NCBI RefSeq assembly: GCF_036030735.1
Contig: NZ_CP107928.1
Location: 8,184,001 to 8,248,000, forward strand
From: Streptomyces sp. NBC_00425
GTDB taxonomy: Bacteria > Actinomycetota > Actinomycetes > Streptomycetales > Streptomycetaceae
Direction of reading: 5' to 3'
DNA length: 64,000 nucleotides
In this document: piece after piece, positions 35,161-42,960 of the stretch
How the letters are laid out: the number at the start of each line of letters is the position of its first letter
Position numbering within the stretch: position 1 is the first letter of the stretch
Notes under the pieces: generated by a model
Told to the model about the DNA's origin: nothing
What the model saw: the letters and a program-made list of their open reading frames with translations, nothing else
Database searches by the model: none
Translations under genes and position numbers: made by a program

Positions 35161-36597
35161 TCACCCGCTCGCGACGGCCTGCGCCATGAGGCGTACGCCG
35201 TCCAGGATGCGCGGGGGCGACAGGTGCGCGTAGCCCAGCACGAGGCGTACGGACCCGTCGTGCGGCACGCGCGCGTGGGCGTACTGGTCCAGGGCGCGGA
35301 CGTCCACGCCCGCGGCGGCCGTCCGCGCGAGGAACCGCTCCTGCGGTCCGTAGCGCTGCGGGAGTTCGGCGATGGCGTGCAGCCCCGCCGCGACGCCCGA
35401 CACCCGTGTCCCGGGGAAGTGCTCACGGAGCGCGTTCACGACGGCGTCCCGCCGCTCGCGGTAGGCGCGTTGGCAGCGGCGCAGCTGGCGGTCGTAGTCG
35501 CCGCGCTCCACGAACCGGGCGAACAGCGCCTGGTCCAGCGCGGGATGGCCGAGGTCCGTCGTGCGCTTGCGCTCGACGACCGCCTCGGTCAGCGCCTCGG
35601 GCACGAGCAGCCAGCCGAGGCGCAGTCCCGGTGCGAGGGACTTGCTGACCGACCCGGCGTAGGCCACGCGCTCGGGGTCCAGGCCCTGCAGGGCGCCCAC
35701 GGGGGCGCGGTCGTAGCGGAAGTCGCCGTCGTAGTCGTCCTCGAGGACGAAGCCGTCCACCGACCTCGCCCAGTCCAGCAACTCGGCGCGCCGCCGCGCT
35801 GAGTACGCGATCCCGGTGGGGAACTGGTGCGCCGGCGTCGTCACCACGGCCCGTACGCCCGACGACCGGAGCGGGGCCATGGCCAGGCCCTCGTCGTCCA
35901 GCGGCAGGGGGACGGCCGTGACGCCGGCCCCCGCGTACAGGGCGCTGTGCTGGGGACTGCCGGGGTCCTCCACGCCGACGGCTGCCGTCCCACGCGCGTG
36001 CAGGGCGAGGCCGAGCAGCGCGCTCGCCTGCGCGACGCCGGAGACGATCACGAGGCGCTCGGGGTCGGCGACCACGCCCCGGCGGCGGGCGAGGAGTTCG
36101 GCGAGGGCGAGGCGCAGCCGGGGCAGCCCGCGCGGGTCCGGATAGCCCAGCTCGTGGTGCGGCAGGTCGGCCAGGACGGCCCGGTGTGCGGCGCCCCACG
36201 CGGCGCGCGGGAACAGCGACAGGTCCGGCGTCCCCGGCACGAAGTCGGCCCGCGCGCCCGGTGGGCGCGGAGCGAGGTCACGCGCGCGCGGCCGGGCCGC
36301 CCGTACGGCGCCGCCCACCCAGGTGCCCGCGCCGCGCCCGCTGCGCAGGTATCCCTCGGCGGTCAGCTGCTCGTACGCCTCCGTGATGAGCCCGCGCGAG
36401 ACCCCGAGGTCGGCGGCCAGGTCCCGGCTGGACGGCATGCGGGCGCCCTGCGCGAGCAGTCCGGAGCGCACCGCGTCCCGCAGCGCGGCCCGGAGGGCGC
36501 GGCCACGCGCGCGTGCCGGCGCGGAAGCGGCCGGCAGCAGTACCTCCCAGGCAGCCGACGGCGAGGGCCCTTCGGGATTGGTCCCCGATGACGTCAT
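35161..36597 (-). CDS. MocR/PdxR-type GntR regulator with aminotransferase domain
   Basis: A protein of 478 aa from ATG 36597. A GntR winged helix (about 31-100, LLAQGARMPSSRDLAADLGVSRGLITEAYEQLTAEGYL) is fused to a class-I aminotransferase-like domain (about 115-470) with the PLP lysine in YAGSVSKSLAPGLRLGW and the FVLEDDYDGDFRYD motif. Such proteins sense PLP or an amino-acid adduct. It is divergent from an EamA transporter gene with 48 bases between starts. Confidence 0.93.
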   Translation of the reverse strand: MTSSGTNPEGPSPSAAWEVLLPAASAPARARGRALRAALRDAVRSGLLAQGARMPSSRDLAADLGVSRGLITEAYEQLTAEGYLRSGRGAGTWVGGAVRAARPRARDLAPRPPGARADFVPGTPDLSLFPRAAWGAAHRAVLADLPHHELGYPDPRGLPRLRLALAELLARRRGVVADPERLVIVSGVAQASALLGLALHARGTAAVGVEDPGSPQHSALYAGAGVTAVPLPLDDEGLAMAPLRSSGVRAVVTTPAHQFPTGIAYSARRRAELLDWARSVDGFVLEDDYDGDFRYDRAPVGALQGLDPERVAYAGSVSKSLAPGLRLGWLLVPEALTEAVVERKRTTDLGHPALDQALFARFVERGDYDRQLRRCQRAYRERRDAVVNALREHFPGTRVSGVAAGLHAIAELPQRYGPQERFLARTAAAGVDVRALDQYAHARVPHDGSVRLVLGYAHLSPPRILDGVRLMAQAVASG

Positions 36598-36645
36598 GGA
36601 AGTGGACCTTAAACGGTGCCGCCCCCGCTCCTAGCGTCGGTTTGC

Positions 36646-37812
36646 ATGAACGTCACCGCTCTGCGCGGGTCGCTGCTCGCGGCGCTCGCCTGCGTCCTCG
36701 TCGGAGGATCCTTCACCGCCAACAGCGTCCTCGGCGCCTACCCGTACGCGGGCGGCCAGGCTCTGCGCTACGGCCTCGCCTGTCTGCTGCTCGTGCCCCT
36801 CGCCGGGGCGGGCGCGGGAGCCCGGCTGCGCGCGCTCGCCCCGCGTCTGTGGGTGCGGCTCGCGCTGCTCGCGGCCGTCGGGATGGTCGGCTTCAACCTC
36901 GCCGTGCTGGCCGCCGAACGCTCCGCGGAACCCGCCGTGCCCGGCGTCCTCGTGGGCTGCGCGCCGATCGTGGTGGCCGTCGTCGTGCCGGTGGTGGAAG
37001 GACGGCGGCCCCGGCGCGAGGTGCTGTACGGGGCGACGCTGGTCGCCGTCGGCGCGTTCACGGTGCAGGGCTGGGGCCGGACGGACGCCGCGGGTCTCGG
37101 CTGGTCGGTGTGCGCGCTGGCCGGGGAGGTCGGCTTCGCGGTGCTCGCCGTGCCCGTTCTGCGGCCGCTGGGGCCACGGCTGTTGTCCGCCACGGTGTGC
37201 GGGCTCGCCACGGTCGAGTCGGCGGCGGTCGGCCTGGTGCTCGACGGCGGCCGGTGGCTGCGGCGGCCGGACGGCGGGGAGGCCGCCGCGCTGCTGTGGC
37301 AGTCGGCGGTCGTCACCGTCGTCGGCTTCGTGTGCTGGTACATGGGCATGCAACGGATCGGCGCGGAGCGCGCCACGCTCTTCTCGGGTCTCATCCCCGT
37401 GGCGGCCGCCTGTACCGCACCCCTCGTGGGAACCGGCTCGTACGGCCCCGTCCAGGCTGTGGGGAGTGCCCTGGTCGGGGCCGGTGTCACGGTGGGCGCG
37501 GGCGCCCTGTCGCGCGCCCGCGGGGGTTCAGCGGCTGCCGTCGAGGATCACGCGCGCGACGAGCGCCGGGTCGTCGTTCATCGGGCAGTGGCCGCAGCCG
37601 GGCAGCCGCACGAGGCGGGCGGCCGGGATGACCTGCTTGGCGCGGACGCCCTGCCGGCGCACGAGCAGCCAGTCGCGGGCGCCCCAGCCGACGGTGACCG
37701 GGATGCCGGGCAGGTCGTCGGTGAACCGGACGGTGGTGCCGGCGCGCAGGGTCTGGTCGAACCCGGTGGCCTGGGCCAGGGCCAGCGTCTCGGCGACCAC
37801 GGCCTCGGGTGA
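36646..37812 (+). CDS. DMT-superfamily (EamA) transporter with antisense-overlapping 3' end
   Basis: From ATG 36646 the first 294 residues form an EamA carrier of about ten helices (GSLLAALACVLVGGSFTANSVLG ... GVTVGAGALSRARGG). No stop follows at the expected end: the frame runs on for about 95 hydrophilic residues, in antisense to the hydrolase gene, to 37812. The GGGGGT run at about 37524-37529 is a possible slip or error site, but no other frame stops at once either. It is probably an amino-acid or metabolite exporter controlled by the divergent MocR regulator. Confidence 0.8.
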   Translation: MNVTALRGSLLAALACVLVGGSFTANSVLGAYPYAGGQALRYGLACLLLVPLAGAGAGARLRALAPRLWVRLALLAAVGMVGFNLAVLAAERSAEPAVPGVLVGCAPIVVAVVVPVVEGRRPRREVLYGATLVAVGAFTVQGWGRTDAAGLGWSVCALAGEVGFAVLAVPVLRPLGPRLLSATVCGLATVESAAVGLVLDGGRWLRRPDGGEAAALLWQSAVVTVVGFVCWYMGMQRIGAERATLFSGLIPVAAACTAPLVGTGSYGPVQAVGSALVGAGVTVGAGALSRARGGSAAAVEDHARDERRVVVHRAVAAAGQPHEAGGRDDLLGADALPAHEQPVAGAPADGDRDAGQVVGEPDGGAGAQGLVEPGGLGQGQRLGDHGLG

Positions 37813-38358
37813 GCGGCGGCCGGGGCGGGCATAGATGGTGCTGGTGAGGGCTGTGCGGCCGGCCGCGGTGCGCGCCAGGCGCTCGACGAGGGGCAGCGGC
37901 AGCCGACGGGAGATCTGCCGCATCGTGACCAGCACGCCGAAGGCGTAGCGGCGCTCGGCCTCCGACCAGAACCCGGCCGGGGACAGCGCCGTGACGGACC
38001 GTACGAGTTTCTCGCGGCCGAGTTCCAGGGCGAGCAGACCGCCGAGCGAGTTCCCCGCCACATGGGGGCGGTCCAGTTCCAGCGCCTCGCAGAAGGCGCC
38101 GAACACGGCGGCCGTGGTGGGCAGGTCGTAGGCGAGGCCGTCCGGCAGGGCGGGGGAGACGCCGAAGCCGGGCAGGTCCACGGCGATCACATCGCGCTCG
38201 GCGGCCAGGATGTCCACGACCGGGTCCCAGGCCTGCCGGTGATGCCCGATGCCGTGCAGCAGGAGGAGCGGCTCGCCGCGGCCCACGCGCGCGTAGGAGA
38301 CCGTGACGGGCAGCGGGCCCTCGGGGGAGGGGACCGTGAAGGAGACGGTGGCGGGCAT
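37528..38358 (-). CDS. Alpha/beta-fold hydrolase
   Basis: A protein of 276 aa from ATG 38358 with GAGGAG 7 bases upstream. The oxyanion motif LLLHGIGHHRQAW is at 32-44, the nucleophile elbow GNSLGG has Ser104, the acid lies in VGWGARDWLL and the catalytic His in LPGCGHCPM. It is the meta-cleavage hydrolase/haloperoxidase-like branch of single-domain esterases. Its 3' end overlaps the EamA frame by 285 bases. The upstream gap holds a CTACC/GGTAG dyad. Confidence 0.88.
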   Translation of the reverse strand: MPATVSFTVPSPEGPLPVTVSYARVGRGEPLLLLHGIGHHRQAWDPVVDILAAERDVIAVDLPGFGVSPALPDGLAYDLPTTAAVFGAFCEALELDRPHVAGNSLGGLLALELGREKLVRSVTALSPAGFWSEAERRYAFGVLVTMRQISRRLPLPLVERLARTAAGRTALTSTIYARPGRRSPEAVVAETLALAQATGFDQTLRAGTTVRFTDDLPGIPVTVGWGARDWLLVRRQGVRAKQVIPAARLVRLPGCGHCPMNDDPALVARVILDGSR

Positions 38359-38417
38359 GGGAGCTCCTCGTTCTGGCAACGGGACGTCGGACGCCGTAGA
38401 CAGCTTGTCAGCAATTA

Positions 38418-38431
38418 CTACCGGCGGGTAG
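38418..38431. promoter_or_regulatory. Inverted repeat upstream of the hydrolase
   Basis: CTACC (38418-38422) and GGTAG (38427-38431) flank a 4-base spacer, 60 bases from the hydrolase start. The arms resemble TetR-type half-sites, but no TetR gene is next to it. Confidence 0.3.
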
Positions 38432-38503
38432 CCCTTCGAGCGAATCCTGTCATTCCGGACGTGTAGCGAGCGCTTTCCCCTTGGCCGCCACAGGGTTGGA
38501 GGA

Positions 38504-38517
38504 TTGGTATTGACCAA
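38504..38517. promoter_or_regulatory. dre-like GntR operator upstream of the DasR-like gene
   Basis: TTGGTATTGACCAA is a dyad with arms TTGGT/ACCAA. Its core matches 10 of 12 bases of the DasR-responsive element core TGGTCTAGACCA. It lies 112 bases before the GntR gene and is shared with the divergent hydrolase, so autoregulation is plausible. Confidence 0.5.
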
Positions 38518-38615
38518 GGGTGGGGCCCGTCCTATGGTCGCGAGAGAAGTACAACAACCTTTAATAAACAAGGGCGCGAAAACGCCGCAGGACCACGGCG
38601 ATTGCGGAGGACAGG

Positions 38616-39377
38616 GTGGGGACCACGCAACTGGAATCGGTGCCTGAACCGAAATACTGGCATCTCAAGACCGTGCTCAGCGAAGCGCTCGACTCCGAGT
38701 TCGCCGTGGGCGAGATCCTGCCGAACGAGCGTGAGCTGGCCGCCCGCTTCGGCGTCGCCCGTGCGACGCTCCGTCAGGCCCTGGAGCAGCTCGAGCTGGA
38801 GGGCCGGCTGCAGCGCCGCCGAGGTGTCGGCACCACCGTCGCGCCGCCCCGGATGGGTGTCGCCGTCGGCACCGAGCAGCGGGTCTGGCCGGGCGTGGGG
38901 GAGGACGCCTGGCAGGCCGTCGGCTGCACGCTCGCGGTGCCGCCCGCGGCCGTCGCCGCCGCCCTGGAGACCCCGCGCGAGCAGAGCGTGCACGTGGTGC
39001 GCCGCTCACGGGTGTCGCACGGTCAGCCCGTCGCCGCCGAGCTCCTGTACGTCCCGCAGACGTCGGTGCCCGACCTCAGCGCGATCGACGGCCCGTCCGA
39101 GGCGGCACGCGCGCGTGCGGTCCTGCGCGAGCTGCACCGCCTCGAACTGCAGGGCCAGGACAGCGCCGTGGAACTGGGCTCGGCGCGCGCGGACGACGCG
39201 CGGGAACTCGACCGGCTCCCCGGCGCGCCCGTCCTCGTCGTCACGACGCGCTACTTCGCCGAGGGCCGTACCGCCGCGCTCTCCGTGGCCACGTACCGCG
39301 CGGACACGTGCCGGCTGACGTTCGGCGCGTCCGGCGGCGTGGAGATACACCACGGTCCGGAGCAGCAGGCCTCCTGA
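38616..39377 (+). CDS. GntR/HutC-family regulator, DasR-like
   Basis: A protein of 253 aa from GTG 38616 with GGAGGA 5 bases upstream. The wHTH is at about 17-72 (VGEILPNERELAARFGVARATLRQALEQLELEGRLQRRRGVGT) and a UTRA ligand domain at about 95-245 (VVRRSRVSHGQPVAAELLYVP, VLVVTTRYFAEGRTAALSV). The overall layout is that of DasR, the GlcN-6-P-responsive regulator, and a dre-like site lies upstream. It is a paralogue rather than DasR itself, as no dasABC genes are present. A ROK regulator follows, hinting at sugar control. Confidence 0.88.
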   Translation: MGTTQLESVPEPKYWHLKTVLSEALDSEFAVGEILPNERELAARFGVARATLRQALEQLELEGRLQRRRGVGTTVAPPRMGVAVGTEQRVWPGVGEDAWQAVGCTLAVPPAAVAAALETPREQSVHVVRRSRVSHGQPVAAELLYVPQTSVPDLSAIDGPSEAARARAVLRELHRLELQGQDSAVELGSARADDARELDRLPGAPVLVVTTRYFAEGRTAALSVATYRADTCRLTFGASGGVEIHHGPEQQAS

Positions 39378-39397
39378 ACGCGGCGTGCGCAGCGGGC

Positions 39398-39440
39398 CCG
39401 CCTGCCGCAGGCTCCCTGAACAGCCTGCGGCGGGTCCGCC
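39398..39440. terminator. Hairpin after the GntR gene
   Basis: CCGCAGGCT (39405-39413) and AGCCTGCGG (39422-39430) form a perfect 9-bp stem with an 8-base loop. CCCGCC/GGCGGG outside extend it with a bulge. It sits in the 276-base convergent gap that also contains repeated GCGAAAGCSAC words (39480-39525) and no gene. Confidence 0.65.
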
Positions 39441-39653
39441 CGGACCACCCGCGAAAGCCACCGGCCGCCCGCAAGAGCGACAGGTCGCCCTGTGAAAGCC
39501 ACCGACCGGCTGCGAAAGCGACTCGGCGGCCGCGCAGCCGCGAAGCCCGGCGGCCCGGACCTCCTCCGGGGCGCTCGGCGTTCGACCCGTGACGGACGGC
39601 CCGCCGAGTGAAAACCCACCCCCGCGCCGAGTGAAGGCCCGCCGAGCCGAGGC

Positions 39654-40811
39654 TCACCGCCGCGCCGTGACCGTCCCCTCCACCGCGAACAACTGCTCCT
39701 CCACGTGATCGAGGGCCAGCCGCAGCGCCCCCGTCGCCACCGCCGCCTCCCCGAGCATCGACAGGGCCACGCTCGGCGGCCGCAGACAGTAGCGCGCCAA
39801 CTCCGCGCGCAGCGGCTCCAGTACGCCGTCCAGGCCGGCCGCCCAGCCGCCGACCACGACCAGCTCCGGGTCGAGCGCCAGCACCAGCGCGGCCACGTCG
39901 TGCACCAGCCGCTGGATGAAGCGGTCCACTGCCGCCCGGGCCCGCAGGTCGCCACCCCTGGCCTGCGCGAACACCTTCGCGACGGCCTGCTCGTCCAGCG
40001 GGTGCAGCGGCTCGTCCGTCGTGGACAGCAGCGTCTCCGGCGTCGCCTCACGGCCCAGCAGGTGCAGTGCGCCGATCTCTCCGGCCGCGCCGCCGTACCC
40101 GCGGTGCAGCCGCCCCCCGATCAGTGCGCCGGCCCCGGGGCTCAGCCCGGCCAGCACGAACACGACGTCGTCGGACTCGGTGGCCGACCCCTTCCAGTGT
40201 TCGGCCACGGCGGCGGCGTTGGCGTCGTTCTCGACCAGTACCGGGCACTTGAAGGAACGGCTCAGTCGCTCGCCGAGGCGCAGCCCCGTCCACTCGGGCA
40301 GCGCGGTGCCCAGCCGCACCGTGCCGTCCGCCTCCACGATCCCTGGCGTGCCGACCCCGACCGCCCGCAGCGAGCTGCGCGGGACGCCCGCCCGGCGCAG
40401 CAGCTCGGCGACGGCCGCGCGCAGCCGTTCCAGCCGCTCGTCGGCCGGGGCCGCCTCGTCGACTTCCCTGGCCTGGGCGCCCAGCACACGGCCGTCCAGG
40501 TCGGACAGCAGCGCGGCCACCCGATGGGACCCGATCTCCAGGCCCAGCAGATGCCCCGCCTCCGCCCGGAACCGGAACCGTCGCGCGGGCCGCCCCTGCC
40601 GGCGGGCGACGCTCTCGTCCGCCGCCTTCTCGACGACGAGCCCCGCCGCGATCAGATCCTCGACGACCCCCTCCACCGTCGGCCGGGACAGCCCGGTGAC
40701 GCGGGTGATCTCCGTGAGCGTCGCGCAGTCCGTGGCGCGCAGCGCGTGCAGCACCACCGCGGAATTGATCCTTCGCAGCAGCGAGGGGTCCCCGCCGGTC
40801 AGCTGCCCCAA
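39654..40811 (-). CDS. ROK-family (NagC-like) transcriptional regulator
   Basis: A protein of 385 aa. The start is TTG 40811, supported by GGGAGGA 7 bases upstream and by the conserved beginning GQLTGGDPSLLRRINSAVV. The HTH is TLTEITRVTGLSRPTVEGVVEDLIAAGLV, and the ROK sugar-kinase-like domain (about 85-380) includes GVGTPGIVEADG, VENDANAAAVAEHW and GGRLHRGYGGAAGEIGALH. The full zinc-binding CxCGxxGC motif of active ROK kinases is not visible (GAL HLLG instead), so it is a regulator, not an enzyme. Confidence 0.9.
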   Translation of the reverse strand: MGQLTGGDPSLLRRINSAVVLHALRATDCATLTEITRVTGLSRPTVEGVVEDLIAAGLVVEKAADESVARRQGRPARRFRFRAEAGHLLGLEIGSHRVAALLSDLDGRVLGAQAREVDEAAPADERLERLRAAVAELLRRAGVPRSSLRAVGVGTPGIVEADGTVRLGTALPEWTGLRLGERLSRSFKCPVLVENDANAAAVAEHWKGSATESDDVVFVLAGLSPGAGALIGGRLHRGYGGAAGEIGALHLLGREATPETLLSTTDEPLHPLDEQAVAKVFAQARGGDLRARAAVDRFIQRLVHDVAALVLALDPELVVVGGWAAGLDGVLEPLRAELARYCLRPPSVALSMLGEAAVATGALRLALDHVEEQLFAVEGTVTARR

Positions 40812-40908
40812 CGTCCGTCCTCCCAGCTCGTGCGCGTGTTGGGCGGATCGTACTCGGCCCGGCGCACCCCGGCGAGTGCCCGGCCGGCACCGACGACCCC
40901 GCGGCCCC

Positions 40909-41346
40909 TCAGCCCGGCTCCACGAACCCCGACTCGTACGCCGTGATCACCGCCGCCGTCCGGTCCCGCACCCCGAGCTTCGCCAGCAGGGCGCTGACAT
41001 GAGACTTGACGGTCTCCGAGCCGACGACGAGCCGTGCCGCGATCTCCGCGTTCGACAGGCCCCGGGCCATCAGCCGCAGCACGTCCGCTTCCCGGTCGGT
41101 CAGCCGGGCCCGTTCCAGTGCGCTCCGGGCGGCTCGGTTCCCACCCCCGCCGCCGTACGCGGCGGCGAGTCGCCGCAGGGAGGCAGGGAACAGCAGCGTT
41201 TCGCCCGCGGCGACGAGCCGCACCGCGTGCACGATCTCGGCGGGCCGGGCCCGCTTGAGAAGGAAGCCGTCGGCGCCCGCCCTCAGCGCCTCGTAGACGT
41301 ACTCGTCGTTCTCGAACGTCGTCACCACGACGATCTTCGGAGGACC
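40909..41346 (-). pseudogene. LuxR/NarL response regulator, receiver N-terminus deleted
   Basis: The recognisable protein starts at PPKIVVVTTFENDEYVYEAL (the beta4-alpha4 part of a receiver), followed by GADGFLLKRARPAEIV and a full LuxR HTH (LTDREADVLRLMARGLSNAEIAARLVVGSETVKSHVSALLAKL). The first about 60 receiver residues, including the phosphorylated Asp, are missing. Upstream of 41346 the frame (open to GTG 41445) is antisense to a permease. A receiver-less DNA-binding protein might still be made. No histidine kinase is present. Confidence 0.8.
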
Positions 41347-41818
41347 GCTGGCCGCCGTTCCGCACCGGGGCCGCTGGTTCGCCGCCAAACTGACCGCGAT
41401 CGCGCTGCCGGTCCTCGCCGTAGGCCTGGTCACCGGCCTCCTCACCCTGGCGGTGGGCAGCGCGATGCTGGGGGAGAGGGCCGGCGGGCTGAGTCGGGCC
41501 GCATGCCTGCGAGGTGTGCTCGGCTGCGCCGTCTACCTCGCGCTGATGGCACTGTTCGCCGCCGGTCTGACAGCCGTCCTGCGCAGCGGAACGGTGTCGC
41601 TCGCGCTACTCGTCCCCTCTCTGCTGATCGTGTCCTTCGTCATCGGCGGTGTGTCCGGGACCGTCGCCGACTTCCTGCCGGACCGGGCCGGTCAAGCCGT
41701 GCTGCACGGCACTGGGGACGGCGCCCTGGGCCCGTGGCAGGGGCTCGCGGTGACCGCCCTGTGGACGACGGCCGCAGTCGCGGCCGGGGCGCGAGCGGTG
41801 CGGCGGCGGGATGCCTGA
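41345..41818 (+). pseudogene. ABC-2 type transporter permease, C-terminal fragment
   Basis: From about 41345 the plus frame reads PLAAVPHRGRWFAAK, a conserved mid-protein motif of streptomycete ABC-2 permeases, and then four to five membrane segments to a normal end (ALWTTAAVAAGARAVRRRDA). The N-terminal half and the ATPase gene are absent. GTG 41453 is only an internal start. It abuts head to head the truncated response regulator: a deletion joined the two. Confidence 0.8.
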
Positions 41819-41966
41819 GACGCGGGGCTTGAGGCGTGACGCGGGAGGCGGGCTGCCTGCGGTGGGTGTCGGGGAGGGGGCGTCTGGGGTGGGGTAGGGG
41901 GTCTCCGCGGCGGAGCGGGGGCTGACGGGCCGCCAATTGTCAGTGGCGGCCGGTTTACTGGATCGC

Positions 41967-42338
41967 ATGGACATCGACGGGTATCTCGGGCCCGGGGGGC
42001 GCACGGCGGCCTTAGCGACCAGTCACGGCCTCGTGACGGCGGACGCCGCGGTGCGTCTCGCGGAGGCGGAGCGGTTCCGTGCGGAGCGGGAGATCCTCGC
42101 CGGGCGACTCACCCGGCGCTGGGGCGTGCCGCATTATGTCGGCCTGCAGACGGTCCGGCTGCGGACCGGGGCGGAGGAGATACCCGAGCCCTGGGCCGGG
42201 CTGAGCCTGCGCGTGGGCGACGTCTATCTGTGGCGGATCGAGGAGGAGGGGCGGTGGGCGGCCCTGGGCGTGGCCGATCTCGACCCCGACGACGAGATAC
42301 AGCTCCTCCTCGTCGTCACGGAGACCGACCCGCCCTGA
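41967..42338 (+). CDS. Hypothetical protein with TTA codon
   Basis: A protein of 123 aa from ATG 41967; TTG 41937 is an unlikely alternative. There are no membrane segments and no motif I recognise. It reads as a small alpha/beta protein with an N-terminal helix (AAVRLAEAERFRAEREILAG) and an acidic C-terminus (DLDPDDEIQLLLVVTETD). Codon 16 is TTA (42012-42014), pointing to bldA-dependent translation. It is preceded by about 150 bases of G-rich spacer. Confidence 0.6.
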   Translation: MDIDGYLGPGGRTAALATSHGLVTADAAVRLAEAERFRAEREILAGRLTRRWGVPHYVGLQTVRLRTGAEEIPEPWAGLSLRVGDVYLWRIEEEGRWAALGVADLDPDDEIQLLLVVTETDPP

Positions 42339-42411
42339 CCGCTGTCGGTGCTCCGCCGTCAGTCCCCCCGTGCGCAGCGGCCCGGCCGTGGCAGGCCGCC
42401 AATCCCCGCCG

Positions 42412-42960
42412 TCAGTCCTCGTCCGCCGCCAGCCGCAGCCGCGCGAACTCCTCGGCCATCGTCGCGGCCGTCCAATGCGCGTTCAGCCCGCTGGGGTTGG
42501 GCAGCACCCACACACGGGTGTCGCCGATGCGCCGCTCCTGCGGGCCCACTACGGCCCTGCGGTCGTCGAACGCCGCCCGGTACGCGGTCACGCCCACCAC
42601 GGCCAGCCACCGGGGTTCCCGCCGTGCCACCTTTTCCGCGAGCAGCCGCCCGCCGTCCCGGTACTCCTGTGCCGTGAGCTCGTCGGCCCGTGCGGTCGCG
42701 CGCGCCACCACGTTGGTGATGCCCAGTCCGAGGGCGAGCAGCTCCTCCTGCTCAGCGGGCTTCAGCAGCCGCGGAGTGAAGCCGGACAGGTGCAGCACCG
42801 GCCAGAAGCGGTTGCCCGGGCGGGCGAAGTGGTGGCCGGTGGCCGCCGTCATCAGGCCCGGATTGATACCGCAGAACAGCACGCGGAGACCGTCCGCGAC
42901 GACGTCCGGTACGAGACGGTCGCGGGCGGCCTCCAGCTCGGCCTGGGTGAAGCGCGTCAG
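42412..42960 (-). CDS. mug: G/U mismatch-specific DNA glycosylase, CTG start
   Basis: It removes uracil or ethenocytosine opposite G. Motif GINPGLMTAATG (the catalytic Asn region) and VWVLPNPSGLNAHW define Mug. The only ATG/GTG start in frame (GTG 42882) would begin inside the first strand (VLFCGINPG). The natural N-terminus TRFTQAELEAARDRLVPDVV continues in frame to a CTG at 42960, whose last two bases are shared with the TGA of purB (CTGA). No in-frame ATG/GTG/TTG lies further up. A CTG start with translational coupling is the best reading (182 aa). Confidence 0.85.
   Translation of the reverse strand: MTRFTQAELEAARDRLVPDVVADGLRVLFCGINPGLMTAATGHHFARPGNRFWPVLHLSGFTPRLLKPAEQEELLALGLGITNVVARATARADELTAQEYRDGGRLLAEKVARREPRWLAVVGVTAYRAAFDDRRAVVGPQERRIGDTRVWVLPNPSGLNAHWTAATMAEEFARLRLAADED

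Noticed and set aside
41453..41818. Intact small membrane protein starting at GTG 41453
   Set aside because: Permease homology continues upstream of that codon to about 41345, so it is a fragment of a larger gene.
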